The notes under the pieces are model-generated. The model was not told where the DNA came from and made no database searches. It saw only the letters and a list, made by a program, of their open reading frames with translations. A stretch of 64,000 nucleotides of DNA from Pseudomonas migulae NBRC 103157 (GTDB taxonomy: Bacteria > Pseudomonadota > Gammaproteobacteria > Pseudomonadales > Pseudomonadaceae): positions 124,001-188,000 of the forward strand of contig NZ_BDAG01000001.1 in assembly GCF_002091715.1 (NCBI RefSeq), written 5' to 3'. Position numbers and translations under genes: made by a program. Shown here piece by piece: positions 44,201 through 54,887 of this stretch. Numbering within the stretch: position 1 is the stretch's first letter; every line of letters begins with the position of its first letter.

Positions 44201-45568
44201 ATGTCTCTTGAAATCGTTATCCTCGCTGCTGGTCAGGGCACTCGCATGCGTTCGGCGTTGCCGAAAGTGCTGCACCCGATTGCCGGCAATTCGATGCTTG
44301 GCCATGTTATCCACAGCGCGCGGCAACTTGATCCACAGCGCATCCACGTGGTGATTGGTCACGGTGCCGATGCCGTTCGTGAACGTCTGGCGGCGGATGA
44401 TCTGAATTTTGTCCTGCAGGACAAACAGTTGGGTACTGGCCATGCGGTAGCTCAAGCCGTGCCATTCATTGAGTCCGACACCGTTTTGATTCTCTACGGC
44501 GATGTGCCGTTGATCGAAGTCGAGACTCTTCAGCGCCTGCTCAAGCACGTTGCACCGCAGCAATTGGGCTTGCTGACCGTCGAGCTTGATGACCCGACCG
44601 GCTATGGCCGCATCGTCCGCGATGCTGCCGGCAAGGTCACGGCGATCGTCGAGCAGAAAGACGCCAGCGAAACCGAGCGTGCGATCACTGAAGGCAATAC
44701 CGGCATCCTGGCGCTGCCGTTCGCGCAGTTGGGTGGCTGGATGAGTCGTCTCTCCAACAATAACGCCCAGGGCGAGTACTACCTGACTGATGTGATTGCC
44801 ATGGCGGTCAGCGATGGTTTGGTCGTCGCGACCGAACAGCCTCACGACGCGATGGAAGTGCAGGGCGCCAACGATCGCAAGCAGCTCTCCGAACTCGAGC
44901 GTCACTATCAATTGCGTGCGGGTCGTCGTTTGATGGCTCAAGGCGTGACCCTGCGTGACCCTGCGCGTTTCGACGTGCGTGGTGACGTCACTGTCGGCCG
45001 CGATGTGCTGATCGACATCAACGTGATCCTCGAGGGCAAAGTCGTCATCGAAGACGACGTGGTGATCGGTCCTAACTGCGTGATCAAGGACAGCACCCTG
45101 CGTAAAGGTGTGGTGATCAAGGCCAACAGTCATATCGAAGGCGCAATTCTCGGTGAAGGCAGTGACGCCGGACCGTTCGCCCGTCTGCGTCCCGGCACAG
45201 TGCTGGAGGCTCGCGCCCATGTGGGTAACTTTGTCGAGCTGAAAAACGCTCATATGGGCGAAGGCGCCAAGGCCGGTCACCTCGCGTACTTGGGCGATGC
45301 CGAAATCGGCGCGCGCACTAACATTGGTGCCGGCACCATCACCTGCAACTATGACGGTGCCAACAAGTGGAAAACCGTCTTGGGCGAAGATGTGTTCATC
45401 GGTTCCAACAACTCGTTGGTGGCGCCTGTGGATATCTCTAGTGGTGCAACCACCGCTGCCGGATCGACCATTACGCAGAATGTGGATAACGCACAATTAG
45501 CGGTGGGCCGTGCGCGCCAGAAGAACATCGATGGCTGGAAGCGGCCGGAGAAAATCAAAAAGGCGTAA
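44201..45568 (+). CDS. glmU: Bifunctional UDP-N-acetylglucosamine pyrophosphorylase / glucosamine-1-phosphate acetyltransferase
   Basis: A 455-residue enzyme making UDP-GlcNAc for peptidoglycan and LPS. The N-terminal uridyltransferase domain has [10 protein letters not shown] (residues 7-16). The C-terminal half, from about 250, is a left-handed beta-helix of hexapeptide repeats carrying the acetyltransferase site (Asn-Tyr-Asp-Gly-Ala-Asn-Lys). It is the first of the three glm genes here. Exact DnaA boxes lie at 44307 and 45481. Confidence 0.98.
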   Translation: MSLEIVILAAGQGTRMRSALPKVLHPIAGNSMLGHVIHSARQLDPQRIHVVIGHGADAVRERLAADDLNFVLQDKQLGTGHAVAQAVPFIESDTVLILYGDVPLIEVETLQRLLKHVAPQQLGLLTVELDDPTGYGRIVRDAAGKVTAIVEQKDASETERAITEGNTGILALPFAQLGGWMSRLSNNNAQGEYYLTDVIAMAVSDGLVVATEQPHDAMEVQGANDRKQLSELERHYQLRAGRRLMAQGVTLRDPARFDVRGDVTVGRDVLIDINVILEGKVVIEDDVVIGPNCVIKDSTLRKGVVIKANSHIEGAILGEGSDAGPFARLRPGTVLEARAHVGNFVELKNAHMGEGAKAGHLAYLGDAEIGARTNIGAGTITCNYDGANKWKTVLGEDVFIGSNNSLVAPVDISSGATTAAGSTITQNVDNAQLAVGRARQKNIDGWKRPEKIKKA

Positions 45569-45581
45569 GTTATCCACATCC

Positions 45582-45663
45582 TTGTAGGCGCTGGCTTGCT
45601 ACCGATTGCGGTTGACTTGATACATCGAGTCTTCCCGGATCGCCAGCAAGCCGGCTCCTACAA
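45582..45663. repeat. Inverted REP pair (REPIN-like) between glmU and glmR
   Basis: TTGTAGGCGCTGGCTTGCT at the left and its imperfect inverse AGCAAGCCGGCTCCTACAA at the right are separated by about 40 bp. This matches the short, extragenic palindromic elements abundant in P. fluorescens-group genomes. It is flanked on each side by an exact DnaA box (45570 and 45668). Confidence 0.8.
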
Positions 45664-45764
45664 TGCTTTATCCACAGATCTTTTTTATCGCCTCCCGCTT
45701 GACGAAGTTTCGCTGATAGGTTTTGATTGCTTCCGTTATCTTTCGAATCGAAACTTACCAAGTC

Positions 45765-46541
45765 ATGTCGAAACGCAATACTCCACAACGCCGCCACAAT
45801 ATCCTCGCCTTGCTCAATGAGCAGGGGGAAGTCAGTGTGGATGAGTTGGCCAAGCGCTTCGAAACCTCGGAAGTTACGATTCGCAAGGATCTGGCTGCAC
45901 TCGAAAGTCATGGCTTGTTGCTACGCCGTTACGGCGGTGCCGTCACCATGCCCCAGGAGTTGGTGGCCGATATCGGTCAGCCGGTATCCAAATACAAGCA
46001 GGCCATCGCCCGCGCTGCTGTCACGCGAATTCGCGAGCATGCACGGATCATCATCGACAGCGGCAGCACCACCGCTGCGATGATCCCCGAACTGGGTCAA
46101 CAACCAGGCCTGGTGGTGATGACCAATTCCCTGCACGTCGCCAACGCCCTGAGCGAACTCGAACACGAACCGGTGTTGTTGATGACGGGCGGCACCTGGG
46201 ATCCGCATTCCGAATCCTTTCAGGGGCAGGTCGCCGAGCAGGTTCTACGCTCGTACGATTTCGACCAATTGTTCATCGGTGCCGATGGCATCGATCTGGT
46301 GCGCGGTACTACTACCTTCAATGAATTGCTGGGACTGAGCCGCGTAATGGCCGATGTCGCCCGCGAAGTGATTGTGATGGTCGAGGCCGACAAGATCGGC
46401 CGCAAGATTCCCAACCTGGAACTGCCCTGGAGCAGTGTCCATACCCTAATTACCGATGATCGCCTGCCGCAAGAAGCACGTGATCAGATTCAGGCCCGCG
46501 GCATCAATTTGATTTGCGCGGCTGTCAGTCAGGAGAAATAG
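45765..46541 (+). CDS. glmR: DeoR-family transcriptional regulator of glmS
   Basis: A 258-residue regulator. The ATG at 45765 gives [10 protein letters not shown]. The DeoR helix-turn-helix ([21 protein letters not shown]) lies at about 20-45. A sugar-phosphate-sensing domain follows, with Asp-Ser-Gly-Ser-Thr-Thr and Gly-Ala-Asp-Gly-Ile-Asp motifs. It ends one base before glmS, so it probably senses hexosamine phosphate and controls glmS. The symbol glmR follows the name used for this position in Pseudomonas. Confidence 0.88.
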   Translation: MSKRNTPQRRHNILALLNEQGEVSVDELAKRFETSEVTIRKDLAALESHGLLLRRYGGAVTMPQELVADIGQPVSKYKQAIARAAVTRIREHARIIIDSGSTTAAMIPELGQQPGLVVMTNSLHVANALSELEHEPVLLMTGGTWDPHSESFQGQVAEQVLRSYDFDQLFIGADGIDLVRGTTTFNELLGLSRVMADVAREVIVMVEADKIGRKIPNLELPWSSVHTLITDDRLPQEARDQIQARGINLICAAVSQEK

Positions 46542-46542
46542 C

Positions 46543-48375
46543 ATGTGTGGAATTGTCGGCGCAGTCGCAGAACGTAATATCACCGCCATCCTGCTCGAAG
46601 GCCTCAAACGCCTGGAATACCGTGGCTATGACAGCGCCGGTGTGGCGGTTTTCACCAATGATGCCAAGATCGAGCGCATGCGTCGCCCAGGCAAAGTCAG
46701 CGAGCTGGAACTGGCACTCGAAGCGGAGCCGCTGGTCGGTCGCCTCGGTATCGCCCACACTCGTTGGGCGACACACGGTGCGCCGTGCGAGCGTAATGCT
46801 CACCCGCATTTCTCCGGTGACCTGGCGGTGGTGCACAATGGCATCATCGAGAACCACGAAGCCCTGCGCGAACAACTCAAGGCGCTGGGTTACGTGTTCA
46901 CCTCGGACACTGACACCGAAGTCATCGCCCACCTGTTGAATCACAAACTCAAGGATCTGCAGGATCTGACCGTGGCGCTCAAGGCCACCGTCAAAGAGCT
47001 GCACGGTGCTTACGGTCTGGCCGTGATCAGCGCTGATCAACCGGATCGCCTGGTCGCTGCCCGCAGTGGCAGCCCGTTGGTGATCGGTCTGGGTCTGGGG
47101 GAAAACTTCCTCGCTTCCGACCAGTTGGCCCTGCGTCAGGTCACTGACCGCTTCATGTACCTGGAAGAAGGCGATATCGCCGAAATTCGTCGCGATAGCG
47201 TGCAGATCTGGGACGTCAGTGGCAAAGAAGTCGTACGTGAAACGGTGCAGTACCGTGACGGCGCCGAAGCGGCCGACAAGGGCGAATTCCGCCACTTCAT
47301 GCTCAAGGAAATCCACGAGCAACCGGCCGTTGTGCAGCGCACCCTCGAAGGTCGTCTGAGCCCGAACGGTGTGCTGGTACAGGCGTTCGGTCCACAGGCT
47401 GCCGAGCTGTTCGCCAAAGTACGTAACGTACAGATCGTCGCTTGCGGCACCAGCTACCACGCCGGCATGGTTGCCCGTTACTGGCTCGAAGAACTGGCCG
47501 GCATTCCTTGCCAGGTCGAAGTCGCCAGCGAATTCCGCTACCGCAAAGTGGTGGTGCAGCCCGACACCCTGTTCGTGACCATTTCCCAGTCCGGCGAAAC
47601 CGCCGACACGCTGGCTGCGCTGCGCAACGCCAAGGAACTGGGTTTCCTCGCCAGCCTGGCTATCTGCAACGTCGGCATCAGCTCGCTGGTGCGTGAATCC
47701 GACCTGACTCTGCTGACGCATGCCGGTCGTGAAATCGGCGTGGCATCGACCAAAGCGTTTACCACTCAGCTGGTCGGCCTGCTGTTATTGACCCTTTCCC
47801 TGGGCCAGGTTCGCGGCACATTGGCCAAAGGCGTCGAAGCCACCCTGGTCGAAGAACTGCGTCGCTTGCCAACGCGTCTTGGCGAAGCTCTGGCGATGAA
47901 CAGCACCGTGGAAAAAATCGCCGAGCTGTTCGCCGAGAAGCATCACACGCTGTTCCTTGGACGTGGCGCGCAATTCCCGGTGGCGATGGAAGGGGCCTTG
48001 AAACTCAAGGAGATCTCCTACATCCACGCCGAGGCCTATCCGGCCGGCGAGCTGAAGCATGGCCCGTTGGCGCTTGTGGATAACGACATGCCCGTGGTGA
48101 CCGTGGCGCCGAACAACGAACTGCTGGAGAAGTTGAAGTCCAACCTCCAGGAAGTCCGCGCCCGTGGCGGCCAACTGATCGTCTTCGCCGACGAGCAGGC
48201 CGGCATGACCAACGGCGAAGGCACCCATGTTGTGCACATGCCGCACATCCACGACATCCTGTCGCCGATCCTCTACACCATTCCGCTGCAGTTGCTGTCG
48301 TACTACGTCGCGGTGCTGAAAGGCACGGACGTTGACCAGCCGCGTAACCTGGCGAAGTCGGTGACGGTGGAATAA
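46543..48375 (+). CDS. glmS: Glutamine-fructose-6-phosphate aminotransferase
   Basis: A 610-residue enzyme making glucosamine-6-phosphate from fructose-6-phosphate and glutamine. The N-terminal Cys2 (Met-Cys-Gly-Ile-Val-Gly) is the glutaminase nucleophile; two SIS domains follow ([17 protein letters not shown]). The C-terminus Leu-Ala-Lys-Ser-Val-Thr-Val-Glu is the conserved Tn7 target. The gene is intact despite the insertion downstream. Confidence 0.99.
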   Translation: MCGIVGAVAERNITAILLEGLKRLEYRGYDSAGVAVFTNDAKIERMRRPGKVSELELALEAEPLVGRLGIAHTRWATHGAPCERNAHPHFSGDLAVVHNGIIENHEALREQLKALGYVFTSDTDTEVIAHLLNHKLKDLQDLTVALKATVKELHGAYGLAVISADQPDRLVAARSGSPLVIGLGLGENFLASDQLALRQVTDRFMYLEEGDIAEIRRDSVQIWDVSGKEVVRETVQYRDGAEAADKGEFRHFMLKEIHEQPAVVQRTLEGRLSPNGVLVQAFGPQAAELFAKVRNVQIVACGTSYHAGMVARYWLEELAGIPCQVEVASEFRYRKVVVQPDTLFVTISQSGETADTLAALRNAKELGFLASLAICNVGISSLVRESDLTLLTHAGREIGVASTKAFTTQLVGLLLLTLSLGQVRGTLAKGVEATLVEELRRLPTRLGEALAMNSTVEKIAELFAEKHHTLFLGRGAQFPVAMEGALKLKEISYIHAEAYPAGELKHGPLALVDNDMPVVTVAPNNELLEKLKSNLQEVRARGGQLIVFADEQAGMTNGEGTHVVHMPHIHDILSPILYTIPLQLLSYYVAVLKGTDVDQPRNLAKSVTVE

Positions 48376-48400
48376 AGTTATCCACAGATGAAACAAGGGG
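48343..48400 (+). other. attTn7: attTn7 attachment site
   Basis: The last 33 bp of glmS, encoding [11 protein letters not shown], match the segment bound by TnsD in Tn7. The transposon end begins exactly 25 bp after the stop codon, as in E. coli attTn7. The last five bases before the element (AGGGG, 48396-48400) are the expected target duplication; its second copy lies outside the window. Confidence 0.88.
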
Positions 48401-48409
48401 TGGCTTCTA

Positions 48410-48466
48410 ACAATAAAGATTGACACAAAACAATAAAGGTTGACACGACACAACATAGATTGACAC
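48410..48466 (+). repeat. Three TnsB-binding-site repeats in the right transposon end
   Basis: ACAATAAAGATTGACAC (48410), ACAATAAAGGTTGACAC (48430) and ACAACATAGATTGACAC (48450) repeat with an exact 20-bp period. They match the first half of Tn7 TnsB sites (ACAATAAAG). Tn7's own right end has four overlapping sites; only three are recognisable here. Confidence 0.9.
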
Positions 48467-48473
48467 AAAGCCT

Positions 48474-48497
48474 AAACCCCCGTATTTACGGGGGTTT
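48474..48497. terminator. Bidirectional terminator just inside the transposon end
   Basis: AAACCCCCGTA and TACGGGGGTTT form a near-perfect palindrome eight bases after the last TnsB repeat. It would stop read-through from glmS into tnsA and outward transcription into the end. Confidence 0.8.
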
Positions 48498-48658
48498 CCA
48501 TTTTTGGGCTAAGCCATCGGTCTAGATTCTTCGCTTCGTTTCGCTCCGGGAGTAGGCTAAAAAAGCGCTATGCCATCGGCAAATGGTGAACGATTTTTTC
48601 CTATAACTATTTTTTCAGGGCGAGGAAGAGGCGGTCCCGGCGGACGAAGGAGGTAGCA

Positions 48659-49516
48659 TTGCGCGGTCGTAGGTTTTCGTCAGAGTTAGACATTCAGCGG
48701 CACATTACGAATGGATTCGGTAGCGGAGCTGGTGCCAGTTATCTGCCGTGGCTGCGCGTTCAAGATGTGCCTTCGAGAGGACGCTCCCACAAGATCCAAG
48801 GTGTGAAGATCGATCGCCTCCATCACCTCTTTTCTGACCTAGAACGCGCCTATTTTTTGGTATGTGAATTTTCGGAAGATGTTGTGGATATACGCGAGCA
48901 GTATCCATTGTTGCCGCGTGAAAGTGCTCAAGCAATCGCTAGCTCTATCGGAGTGAGATACCCCAGGTATCCGAAGACAGTACTTCCTTACGTTATGACC
49001 ACGGATTTTTTATTAACAATCAAAAAGTCCGATGGCAGCTTTAAATCCGTAGCCCGCACAATCAAATACCGCAGCGACCTTGAAGGCAAACAAGCCAGGA
49101 GAACGCTGGAAAAACTTGAGGTCGAAAAGCGTTTCTGGACGGGTCAACACGTTGATTGGGCCATTGTCACTGAAGAAATGTTCAGTCCCGATTTGATCAA
49201 GAATTTAGGATTGCTCAGGAAGTTTGCTCAGCTGCCGCGCGCCTTGGCAGAGCCCTCATTACATTCAGATTTTCTGGAGCATTTAGCTAGCTGCCGTCCG
49301 TACCCATGGAGTACTGCTGAAAGTCTGCGAAAGATTTCCGCACGTTTATTTATTTCCTATCAAGATTCTCGGGCTTTATATCATCACCTGATATGGGCCA
49401 AGTCGATCAAGGTAGATTTGGTTGATACTCCCATTCAAATGACTGCACCACTACCAACCTTTGAAATCATCGAAAACCCCATAAAAATTTCACTGGTGGC
49501 GGAGGGCTTATCATGA
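48659..49516 (+). CDS. tnsA: TnsA transposition endonuclease
   Basis: A 285-residue protein with a TTG start five bases after a perfect AAGGAGGT. Much of the N-terminal half parallels Tn7 TnsA (Gly-Arg-Ser-His-Lys-Ile; His-His-Leu-Phe-Ser-Asp-Leu-Glu; Val-Asp-Ile-Arg-Glu-Gln-Tyr-Pro-Leu-Leu). By that alignment the catalytic residues are Glu62, Asp116 (Thr-Thr-Asp-Phe-Leu) and Lys136. It cuts the 5' strands at the element ends. It overlaps tnsB by four bases (ATGA). Confidence 0.95.
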   Translation: MRGRRFSSELDIQRHITNGFGSGAGASYLPWLRVQDVPSRGRSHKIQGVKIDRLHHLFSDLERAYFLVCEFSEDVVDIREQYPLLPRESAQAIASSIGVRYPRYPKTVLPYVMTTDFLLTIKKSDGSFKSVARTIKYRSDLEGKQARRTLEKLEVEKRFWTGQHVDWAIVTEEMFSPDLIKNLGLLRKFAQLPRALAEPSLHSDFLEHLASCRPYPWSTAESLRKISARLFISYQDSRALYHHLIWAKSIKVDLVDTPIQMTAPLPTFEIIENPIKISLVAEGLS

Positions 49517-51678
49517 AAGTCCAAGTCAATGATTTTTTCGAACCGGTCACTGAATTTTCCGTCGTGCCGGGCATTGTTAGGGTCTTGTATCTTAATGAGC
49601 GATACGATGCGGTGGTTTTGATTCAATTAACGGACCCGCCCCGCCAACCGATTGGTTTGGGATTGGAAGAGCTTCGCGGCTCCGTCATATCAGGCGATAC
49701 GAAGCCAGCCAAGATTGTTACGCCTGAGTTTCTCTTAGTGCTAGAGGATGAGCTGGATGAGAAAAAGAAGCGGGAAAGGGATGAAAAGTGGAACATCATC
49801 GCGCCCCTGATCGACTCAGATTACCCAGGTCAGATATTTGCTCCCGGTGAGATGGGGCGAATGGTGGGAGCTAGAGCTGTTGAGCTTGGCATGCAGCGCA
49901 AGAGTATCTATCGACTTCTGTACCGTTACTGGATCAATGGCCAGGTTCGAAATGCGCTCTTGAAAAACTACGCGGGCGTCGGAGTTCCTGTGCGCAAGTA
50001 TGATCCCGCAAAACCACCGGGCAGGAAACCACGATACCAAGGCATCGCTGTTTCGCCGACCAAGCTAATTGATGCCGTGGATAAGCGCTGTATCCGTGTC
50101 GGTTACTCGTTATTCGTCGGGGATAAGACTTCTACGATAACCAGCGCCTATGTCGAGATGCTCAGGAGGTTCTACACAGCGAAAGACCTGTCGAAAAATC
50201 CAGAATCGGGTGGTCGCCTCCTACCCGATTCGGAAATTCCTTCCTTCAGGCAGTTTGATTATTGGGGAAAGCAATATTTCGACGAAGTTGAAACTGAACG
50301 CGGTCGTAAGGGTATGCGAAAGTGGCTAAAAGATTGCCGCCCCCTGTCTGGAACCGTGCGTGACTGGCTTCGCGGTCCCTGCCATCAGTTTGAGATCGAT
50401 GCCACCATTGCTGACATTTATCTCGTGAACGGCTACTCCAGACGGATGCTCATTGGACGGCCGGTGGTGTACGTCGTCATCGATAGCTTTTCCGGCATGA
50501 TCGTCGGTCTCTACATCGGGTTGGAGGGGCCGAGCTGGAACGGAGCCAGGCAAGCGCTGTTCAACGCTTTCACTTCGAAGGTTCAGTTCTGCGCTACCAA
50601 CGGGGTCACAATCGATCCCGAGGAATGGGCCTGTCATCACCTCCCACATCACATCTACGCCGATCGAGGCGAGATGTTGGGGAAAGCAGCTGAAGGTCTT
50701 GCCACTGGTTTGAATATCGAGCTGGGAATCGCTCCGCCTTACCGGCCGGACTGGAAGTCGATGGTGGAGAGCCGGTTCGGTATCCTGAACGATCTGACGG
50801 GCATCAGGTGGCTTCCAGGTGGCGTAGCGGCCAGGGAGAAGGAGCGTGGCGAGCGAGATTACCGACTCGACGCGACGCTGAGCATGAAAGAGTTCACTAA
50901 GATCATCATCCAGTGCGTCCTTCACTATAACCGCTTCAACCGGCAGCCCGACAGGCTCACTCAAGAGATGATGAGCGACGGTGTCGATCCGACGCCGGTA
51001 GGTATTTGGACTTGGGCGATGGAAAATGGCCACGTCGAACCAAATAATCATCCCGACGAACTGGTCTATCTCCATTTGCTTCCGCGCGAGCAAGCAACGG
51101 TGCAAAAGGGTGGTGTGTTATTCCGAGGGATGCACTATGTCTGTGATGCAGCGATCGAGAACAACTGGTTTGCGAAAGCCCGTAGCCGTGGGGTTTGGTC
51201 TATAGAGTGTTGGTATGACCCAAATTCCTCAGCACATATTTGGATCCGGGGAGACAACAAACAGTTCATCCGTTGCGATTTGCGTAAGTCTGACAGCAAG
51301 TATGCTGATTATCGATCCGATGAAATTTTCGACCTGCTCGAAGCTTACCGCCAGGCTCCACCAGCTCATAAACGCGCTGAGTTGGAGAGTCGGATTTCGC
51401 TTCTAGAGGAGGTTAATCAAATCGTCAGTGGTGCGATGGCTGAGCGAAAGGAAGAGCCTGCCCCTGCGACCAAGGCCGAGATGATTGGAAACATTCGTGA
51501 GAACCGCGCTGTTGAACGCCTCAAGGAACGGGAGACCGCCTATGTGCCAGAGGGTGTGAGGATTGACCCACCTACGCAGAAGGCAGAGACCGCCCCAGAG
51601 CGCTCCGAGAACTTTGCCGGCCCTCGCAGCGCTCAGGTCATCGATATGCTCAAACGACTCCGCCCAGGACAAAACTAA
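49513..51678 (+). CDS. tnsB: TnsB DDE transposase
   Basis: A 721-residue transposase, similar in length to Tn7 TnsB (702). The catalytic triad is readable: Asp296 (Phe-Glu-Ile-Asp-Ala-Thr), Asp384 (Ile-Tyr-Ala-Asp-Arg-Gly) and Glu419 (Ser-Met-Val-Glu-Ser-Arg-Phe). Helical DNA-binding domains precede the core, and a Pro/Glu-rich C-terminal tail ending Met-Leu-Lys-Arg-Leu-Arg-Pro-Gly-Gln-Asn probably contacts TnsC. Its stop shares one base with the tnsC start (TAATG). Confidence 0.95.
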   Translation: MKVQVNDFFEPVTEFSVVPGIVRVLYLNERYDAVVLIQLTDPPRQPIGLGLEELRGSVISGDTKPAKIVTPEFLLVLEDELDEKKKRERDEKWNIIAPLIDSDYPGQIFAPGEMGRMVGARAVELGMQRKSIYRLLYRYWINGQVRNALLKNYAGVGVPVRKYDPAKPPGRKPRYQGIAVSPTKLIDAVDKRCIRVGYSLFVGDKTSTITSAYVEMLRRFYTAKDLSKNPESGGRLLPDSEIPSFRQFDYWGKQYFDEVETERGRKGMRKWLKDCRPLSGTVRDWLRGPCHQFEIDATIADIYLVNGYSRRMLIGRPVVYVVIDSFSGMIVGLYIGLEGPSWNGARQALFNAFTSKVQFCATNGVTIDPEEWACHHLPHHIYADRGEMLGKAAEGLATGLNIELGIAPPYRPDWKSMVESRFGILNDLTGIRWLPGGVAAREKERGERDYRLDATLSMKEFTKIIIQCVLHYNRFNRQPDRLTQEMMSDGVDPTPVGIWTWAMENGHVEPNNHPDELVYLHLLPREQATVQKGGVLFRGMHYVCDAAIENNWFAKARSRGVWSIECWYDPNSSAHIWIRGDNKQFIRCDLRKSDSKYADYRSDEIFDLLEAYRQAPPAHKRAELESRISLLEEVNQIVSGAMAERKEEPAPATKAEMIGNIRENRAVERLKERETAYVPEGVRIDPPTQKAETAPERSENFAGPRSAQVIDMLKRLRPGQN

Positions 51679-53147
51679 TGAAAGGCGCCCAAGTTTTCGC
51701 AAGCTACACCAAGCAGGCGATCGCGGATTACGCGGGCAATCCGCTCATCGAAGCGCTGCCACCTATCTTCTCAGAAGAGGTAGCAGTCCAACTGATTTCG
51801 AATTTTCCCCGTCCTGTTGATCCAGAGGAGCTCACCCTTGACCGTTCGACTCGGATCCACTGTATCGACCGGTTGAGGACGGTGGTTCAGCCTCTGATGG
51901 TCCACATGGATCTGGAGTCCGTATTCTCCTTGCTGATCCGACGAGGGTACGTCGGACGCAACCCGACTTCTCCAGACACTGTCAGACATCTACACTCGCT
52001 TTCGGGGGCACAGCGCTACCACGATGGATTCAAGTCCACTGCCGAAACGTTCAGTCTGGTTGGCCTTAGTGGCATTGGGAAGTCCACCGCCCTCGAAGCC
52101 ATTTTGAGTCTCTACCCTCAAACGATCCGACATGAGCGTTATGAAGGAAAGCAGTTCGTTCATACCCAGATCACCTGGCTCAAGCTTGACTGCCCCCGAG
52201 ATGGGTCGCTGGCAGGCTTCTGTCAGCAATTCTTCTATGCGGTTGGGCGAGCGTTAGGTGATGAGGATTACTACAAGCGGTATCGGGCTCGGAACATCAA
52301 TGACTCGTTGCAACAAATGGAGCAGGTTGCGAGTACATTTTTCATCGGAGCTCTGCTGATCGACGAACTTCAGAACCTGCACCTGGCGAAAACTGGGGGC
52401 AAGGACAACATGCTGAATTTCTTCCTCCATCTAGTGAACAACATCGGCATTCCCGTGGTGTTCATCGGGACAAATTCCATGATCAGCCTATTTTCGGACG
52501 TCATGCGTAACGCACGACGTTGCTGCGGCGTCGGGGTTCTAGAATTTAAACGCTTTGACAAGGACGATGACGAATGGCGAATGCTCGTTGAAAACCTCTG
52601 GAGCTATCAGTGGTACCAGCAGCCGGTCGAGCTGACCGAAGAAGTGTTTGATGCGCTGTATGAGCATACACAAGGCGTCACCGACTTTTTGGTGAAGCTT
52701 TTGGTGCTCAGTCAGAGGTATGCGATCCAGAGTGGTTCGGAATGCGTTACCGCCGAGACAATCGCGTTGGTGAGCAACACCAAGATGCAGATATTGAAGC
52801 CAGCTTTGTCCGCCCTGCGAAGCCGAGATCCTAAACGGATGCGGCAGTTCGACGATTTGCTTCCGATTGAAGACCAACTAAGCGACATGATGGCGTTCGA
52901 TGGTTTGGCTCGGCCGGAGCGACTGGCATTGCTGCGCAGTGTCATCAGTCGCAGCGACAATAGTGCCCCAAAGCCGAATGCGGCGCCCGTTAACGCAGTC
53001 AAATCGCAGCCGCCTGCGGCGGTGGCGGTTGAGACGTCAGAGGCACAGGCGCTAAGTGAAAGTGAAGACTCCATTGAGGCGTTGAAGAGCGCCGGTTGGA
53101 TAAACAGCGATCTATTTGAGTTCTCTCCGTTGTATCGGAAGGGGTGA
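51678..53147 (+). CDS. tnsC: TnsC AAA+ regulator
   Basis: A 489-residue ATPase, somewhat shorter than Tn7 TnsC (555), with Walker A Gly-Leu-Ser-Gly-Ile-Gly-Lys-Ser-Thr (129-137) and Walker B Ala-Leu-Leu-Ile-Asp-Glu-Leu-Gln-Asn near 225-233. It should mediate target immunity and connect TnsD or the second TniQ to TnsAB. The C-terminal 80 residues are Ala/Pro/Glu-rich and look disordered. Confidence 0.94.
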   Translation: MKGAQVFASYTKQAIADYAGNPLIEALPPIFSEEVAVQLISNFPRPVDPEELTLDRSTRIHCIDRLRTVVQPLMVHMDLESVFSLLIRRGYVGRNPTSPDTVRHLHSLSGAQRYHDGFKSTAETFSLVGLSGIGKSTALEAILSLYPQTIRHERYEGKQFVHTQITWLKLDCPRDGSLAGFCQQFFYAVGRALGDEDYYKRYRARNINDSLQQMEQVASTFFIGALLIDELQNLHLAKTGGKDNMLNFFLHLVNNIGIPVVFIGTNSMISLFSDVMRNARRCCGVGVLEFKRFDKDDDEWRMLVENLWSYQWYQQPVELTEEVFDALYEHTQGVTDFLVKLLVLSQRYAIQSGSECVTAETIALVSNTKMQILKPALSALRSRDPKRMRQFDDLLPIEDQLSDMMAFDGLARPERLALLRSVISRSDNSAPKPNAAPVNAVKSQPPAAVAVETSEAQALSESEDSIEALKSAGWINSDLFEFSPLYRKG

Positions 53148-53162
53148 TTAAAAGGTGACGAA

Positions 53163-54887
53163 ATGGGGCTCAAATTCCATTTCTTTCCGGCCGTGTTTCC
53201 CGATGAGACGCTTCACAGCGTCCTTTCAAGATATGCCCGGCTCTGTGGCCTACGTAGCTGCGGAGCAGTTTTCGATGGAGCGCAGTCCGCAAACTTCTTC
53301 TCGCAGAACGTGGCTTTTCCATGTCGACTAGCTGAGCTTGCCGAGGCGCTGCCGAGTGGCACGGGCCTATCGCTAGCGGAAGTGATAAAGCGCCATACGC
53401 TGCTGCCCTACTACGAACCTTTTTTGACCCAGCAACAGGTGGACGACGCCAATACCTTGATGGCGGGAAACGGCGAGGGGTTGATGCTAAGGTTGGGGTT
53501 GATTGCGAGTCGACTCGAGTTCGCTTCGAGAGTGCGATTTTGCTTCGACTGTATCGACCAGGACATGGCCTGTGTGGGAGTTGCGTACTGGCACCGTGTG
53601 CATCAGCTTCCAGGCGTTTTGATCTGTCCCCACCATGGAACCCTGCTGAGGTTCCTTGATTACCGCTGGTTGAGCCGAAACTCTCGACGTATGCACTTAC
53701 CGGACGACGAAGGCGTTCAGTCTCACTCCATTTCGTTAGACATCCCTCAAAATCTACAAAGTGCACTGCGCGAAATAGCGCAGCGTTCGATGCAGGTGCT
53801 TCAGACAGATGTTTCTCCACTATGTCCAGATGCGATTCGCTCAGTGCTTCTGGATAAGGCTATCGCCTTGGAGCTGGCTTCCGGCTCCGGTCGGCTGCAT
53901 TTAGGCAGATTGGCGCGGCACATGTCTGCGTTCTTTGAGGCTCTCCCCTCCTCAGGGGAGTACTCGATACTGAGCAAATCGTCTGCGGATATACCGGCGG
54001 CCTGGGTTGTGAAGCTTTTGCGTAAGCCGAGGGGCACCCATCATCCGCTGAAATTCATCCTGCTGGCCTGCGCGCTGAAGGTCGACATGGAAAGGATACT
54101 GCGGCAGAACTGGCCTATTACCGGTTCGCCTAACCGAACAGGCAATACCGAAACTCCTAGTAAACGCGCGGCCAACGGACCTCAAACCCATCGGTCAACC
54201 GCCAATGAACATATGAGTGAAGCATCTGAAGCGATCTGGACGCGGGCGCTCTCGGGGGCTGAGGCGAAGACCATAGCGTCAGAAACGGGGAACTCGGTTA
54301 CGTGCGTTTACCGAATGATACGCGCGATTTCGGATGGTCCTGGCCGATGGAAAGAGGCCAGGCTTTCGAAAAACCTGGGTGATAGGAGGAATCGATTTGA
54401 GGGTGATTACAGGGCTCGCCTAGCTCATGAGTGTCGAGATTATCTGTGGCTTCATCGAAACGATCGGCAATGGCTGTCCGAGCGTACACAAGAGCCAGGT
54501 AAAGCCCACAGACCGTGCGGTCAGCAGACAGAAAGATTCAAAGATCTCGACCTTAACCTTGCCAACGAAGTTGTTCAATGCGCTGAAATGTTACGAACGC
54601 TTCCAGGTAAACCTGTCTTTATCTCACGGACAAAAATAGGCAGAGAGCTTCATGCATTATCTAGGTTTGAAAAGCAGCTCAACAAGCTGCCGCACTGTGC
54701 GGCTGCACTGGTAGCCGAATGCGAAACCCTGGATGCATTCCATAGGAGGCGTTTGAGCTGGGCCGAGCGTAAGCTAAAACTGGACGGCAAACCAATTACT
54801 CAATCATCGATATATCGAACAGCGTGTATCAGAAACCCGCGCACAGGGGGGCTGCATTCTGATTCTCGTATGGATATTGCTCTGTAA
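53163..54887 (+). CDS. tnsD: TnsD target selector for glmS
   Basis: A 574-residue TniQ-family protein, opening with Phe-Pro-Asp-Glu-Thr-Leu-His-Ser-Val-Leu-Ser-Arg-Tyr. The CCCH zinc finger (Cys127, Cys130, Cys155, His158) has the same spacing as in Tn7 TnsD. The conserved Ala-Tyr-Trp-His-Arg-Val-His-Gln-Leu-Pro-Gly-Val stretch follows. It directly follows tnsC (15-bp gap), and the element sits at glmS, so this is the likely attTn7 recogniser. A helix-turn-helix-like segment lies near residue 365. Confidence 0.9.
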   Translation: MGLKFHFFPAVFPDETLHSVLSRYARLCGLRSCGAVFDGAQSANFFSQNVAFPCRLAELAEALPSGTGLSLAEVIKRHTLLPYYEPFLTQQQVDDANTLMAGNGEGLMLRLGLIASRLEFASRVRFCFDCIDQDMACVGVAYWHRVHQLPGVLICPHHGTLLRFLDYRWLSRNSRRMHLPDDEGVQSHSISLDIPQNLQSALREIAQRSMQVLQTDVSPLCPDAIRSVLLDKAIALELASGSGRLHLGRLARHMSAFFEALPSSGEYSILSKSSADIPAAWVVKLLRKPRGTHHPLKFILLACALKVDMERILRQNWPITGSPNRTGNTETPSKRAANGPQTHRSTANEHMSEASEAIWTRALSGAEAKTIASETGNSVTCVYRMIRAISDGPGRWKEARLSKNLGDRRNRFEGDYRARLAHECRDYLWLHRNDRQWLSERTQEPGKAHRPCGQQTERFKDLDLNLANEVVQCAEMLRTLPGKPVFISRTKIGRELHALSRFEKQLNKLPHCAAALVAECETLDAFHRRRLSWAERKLKLDGKPITQSSIYRTACIRNPRTGGLHSDSRMDIAL

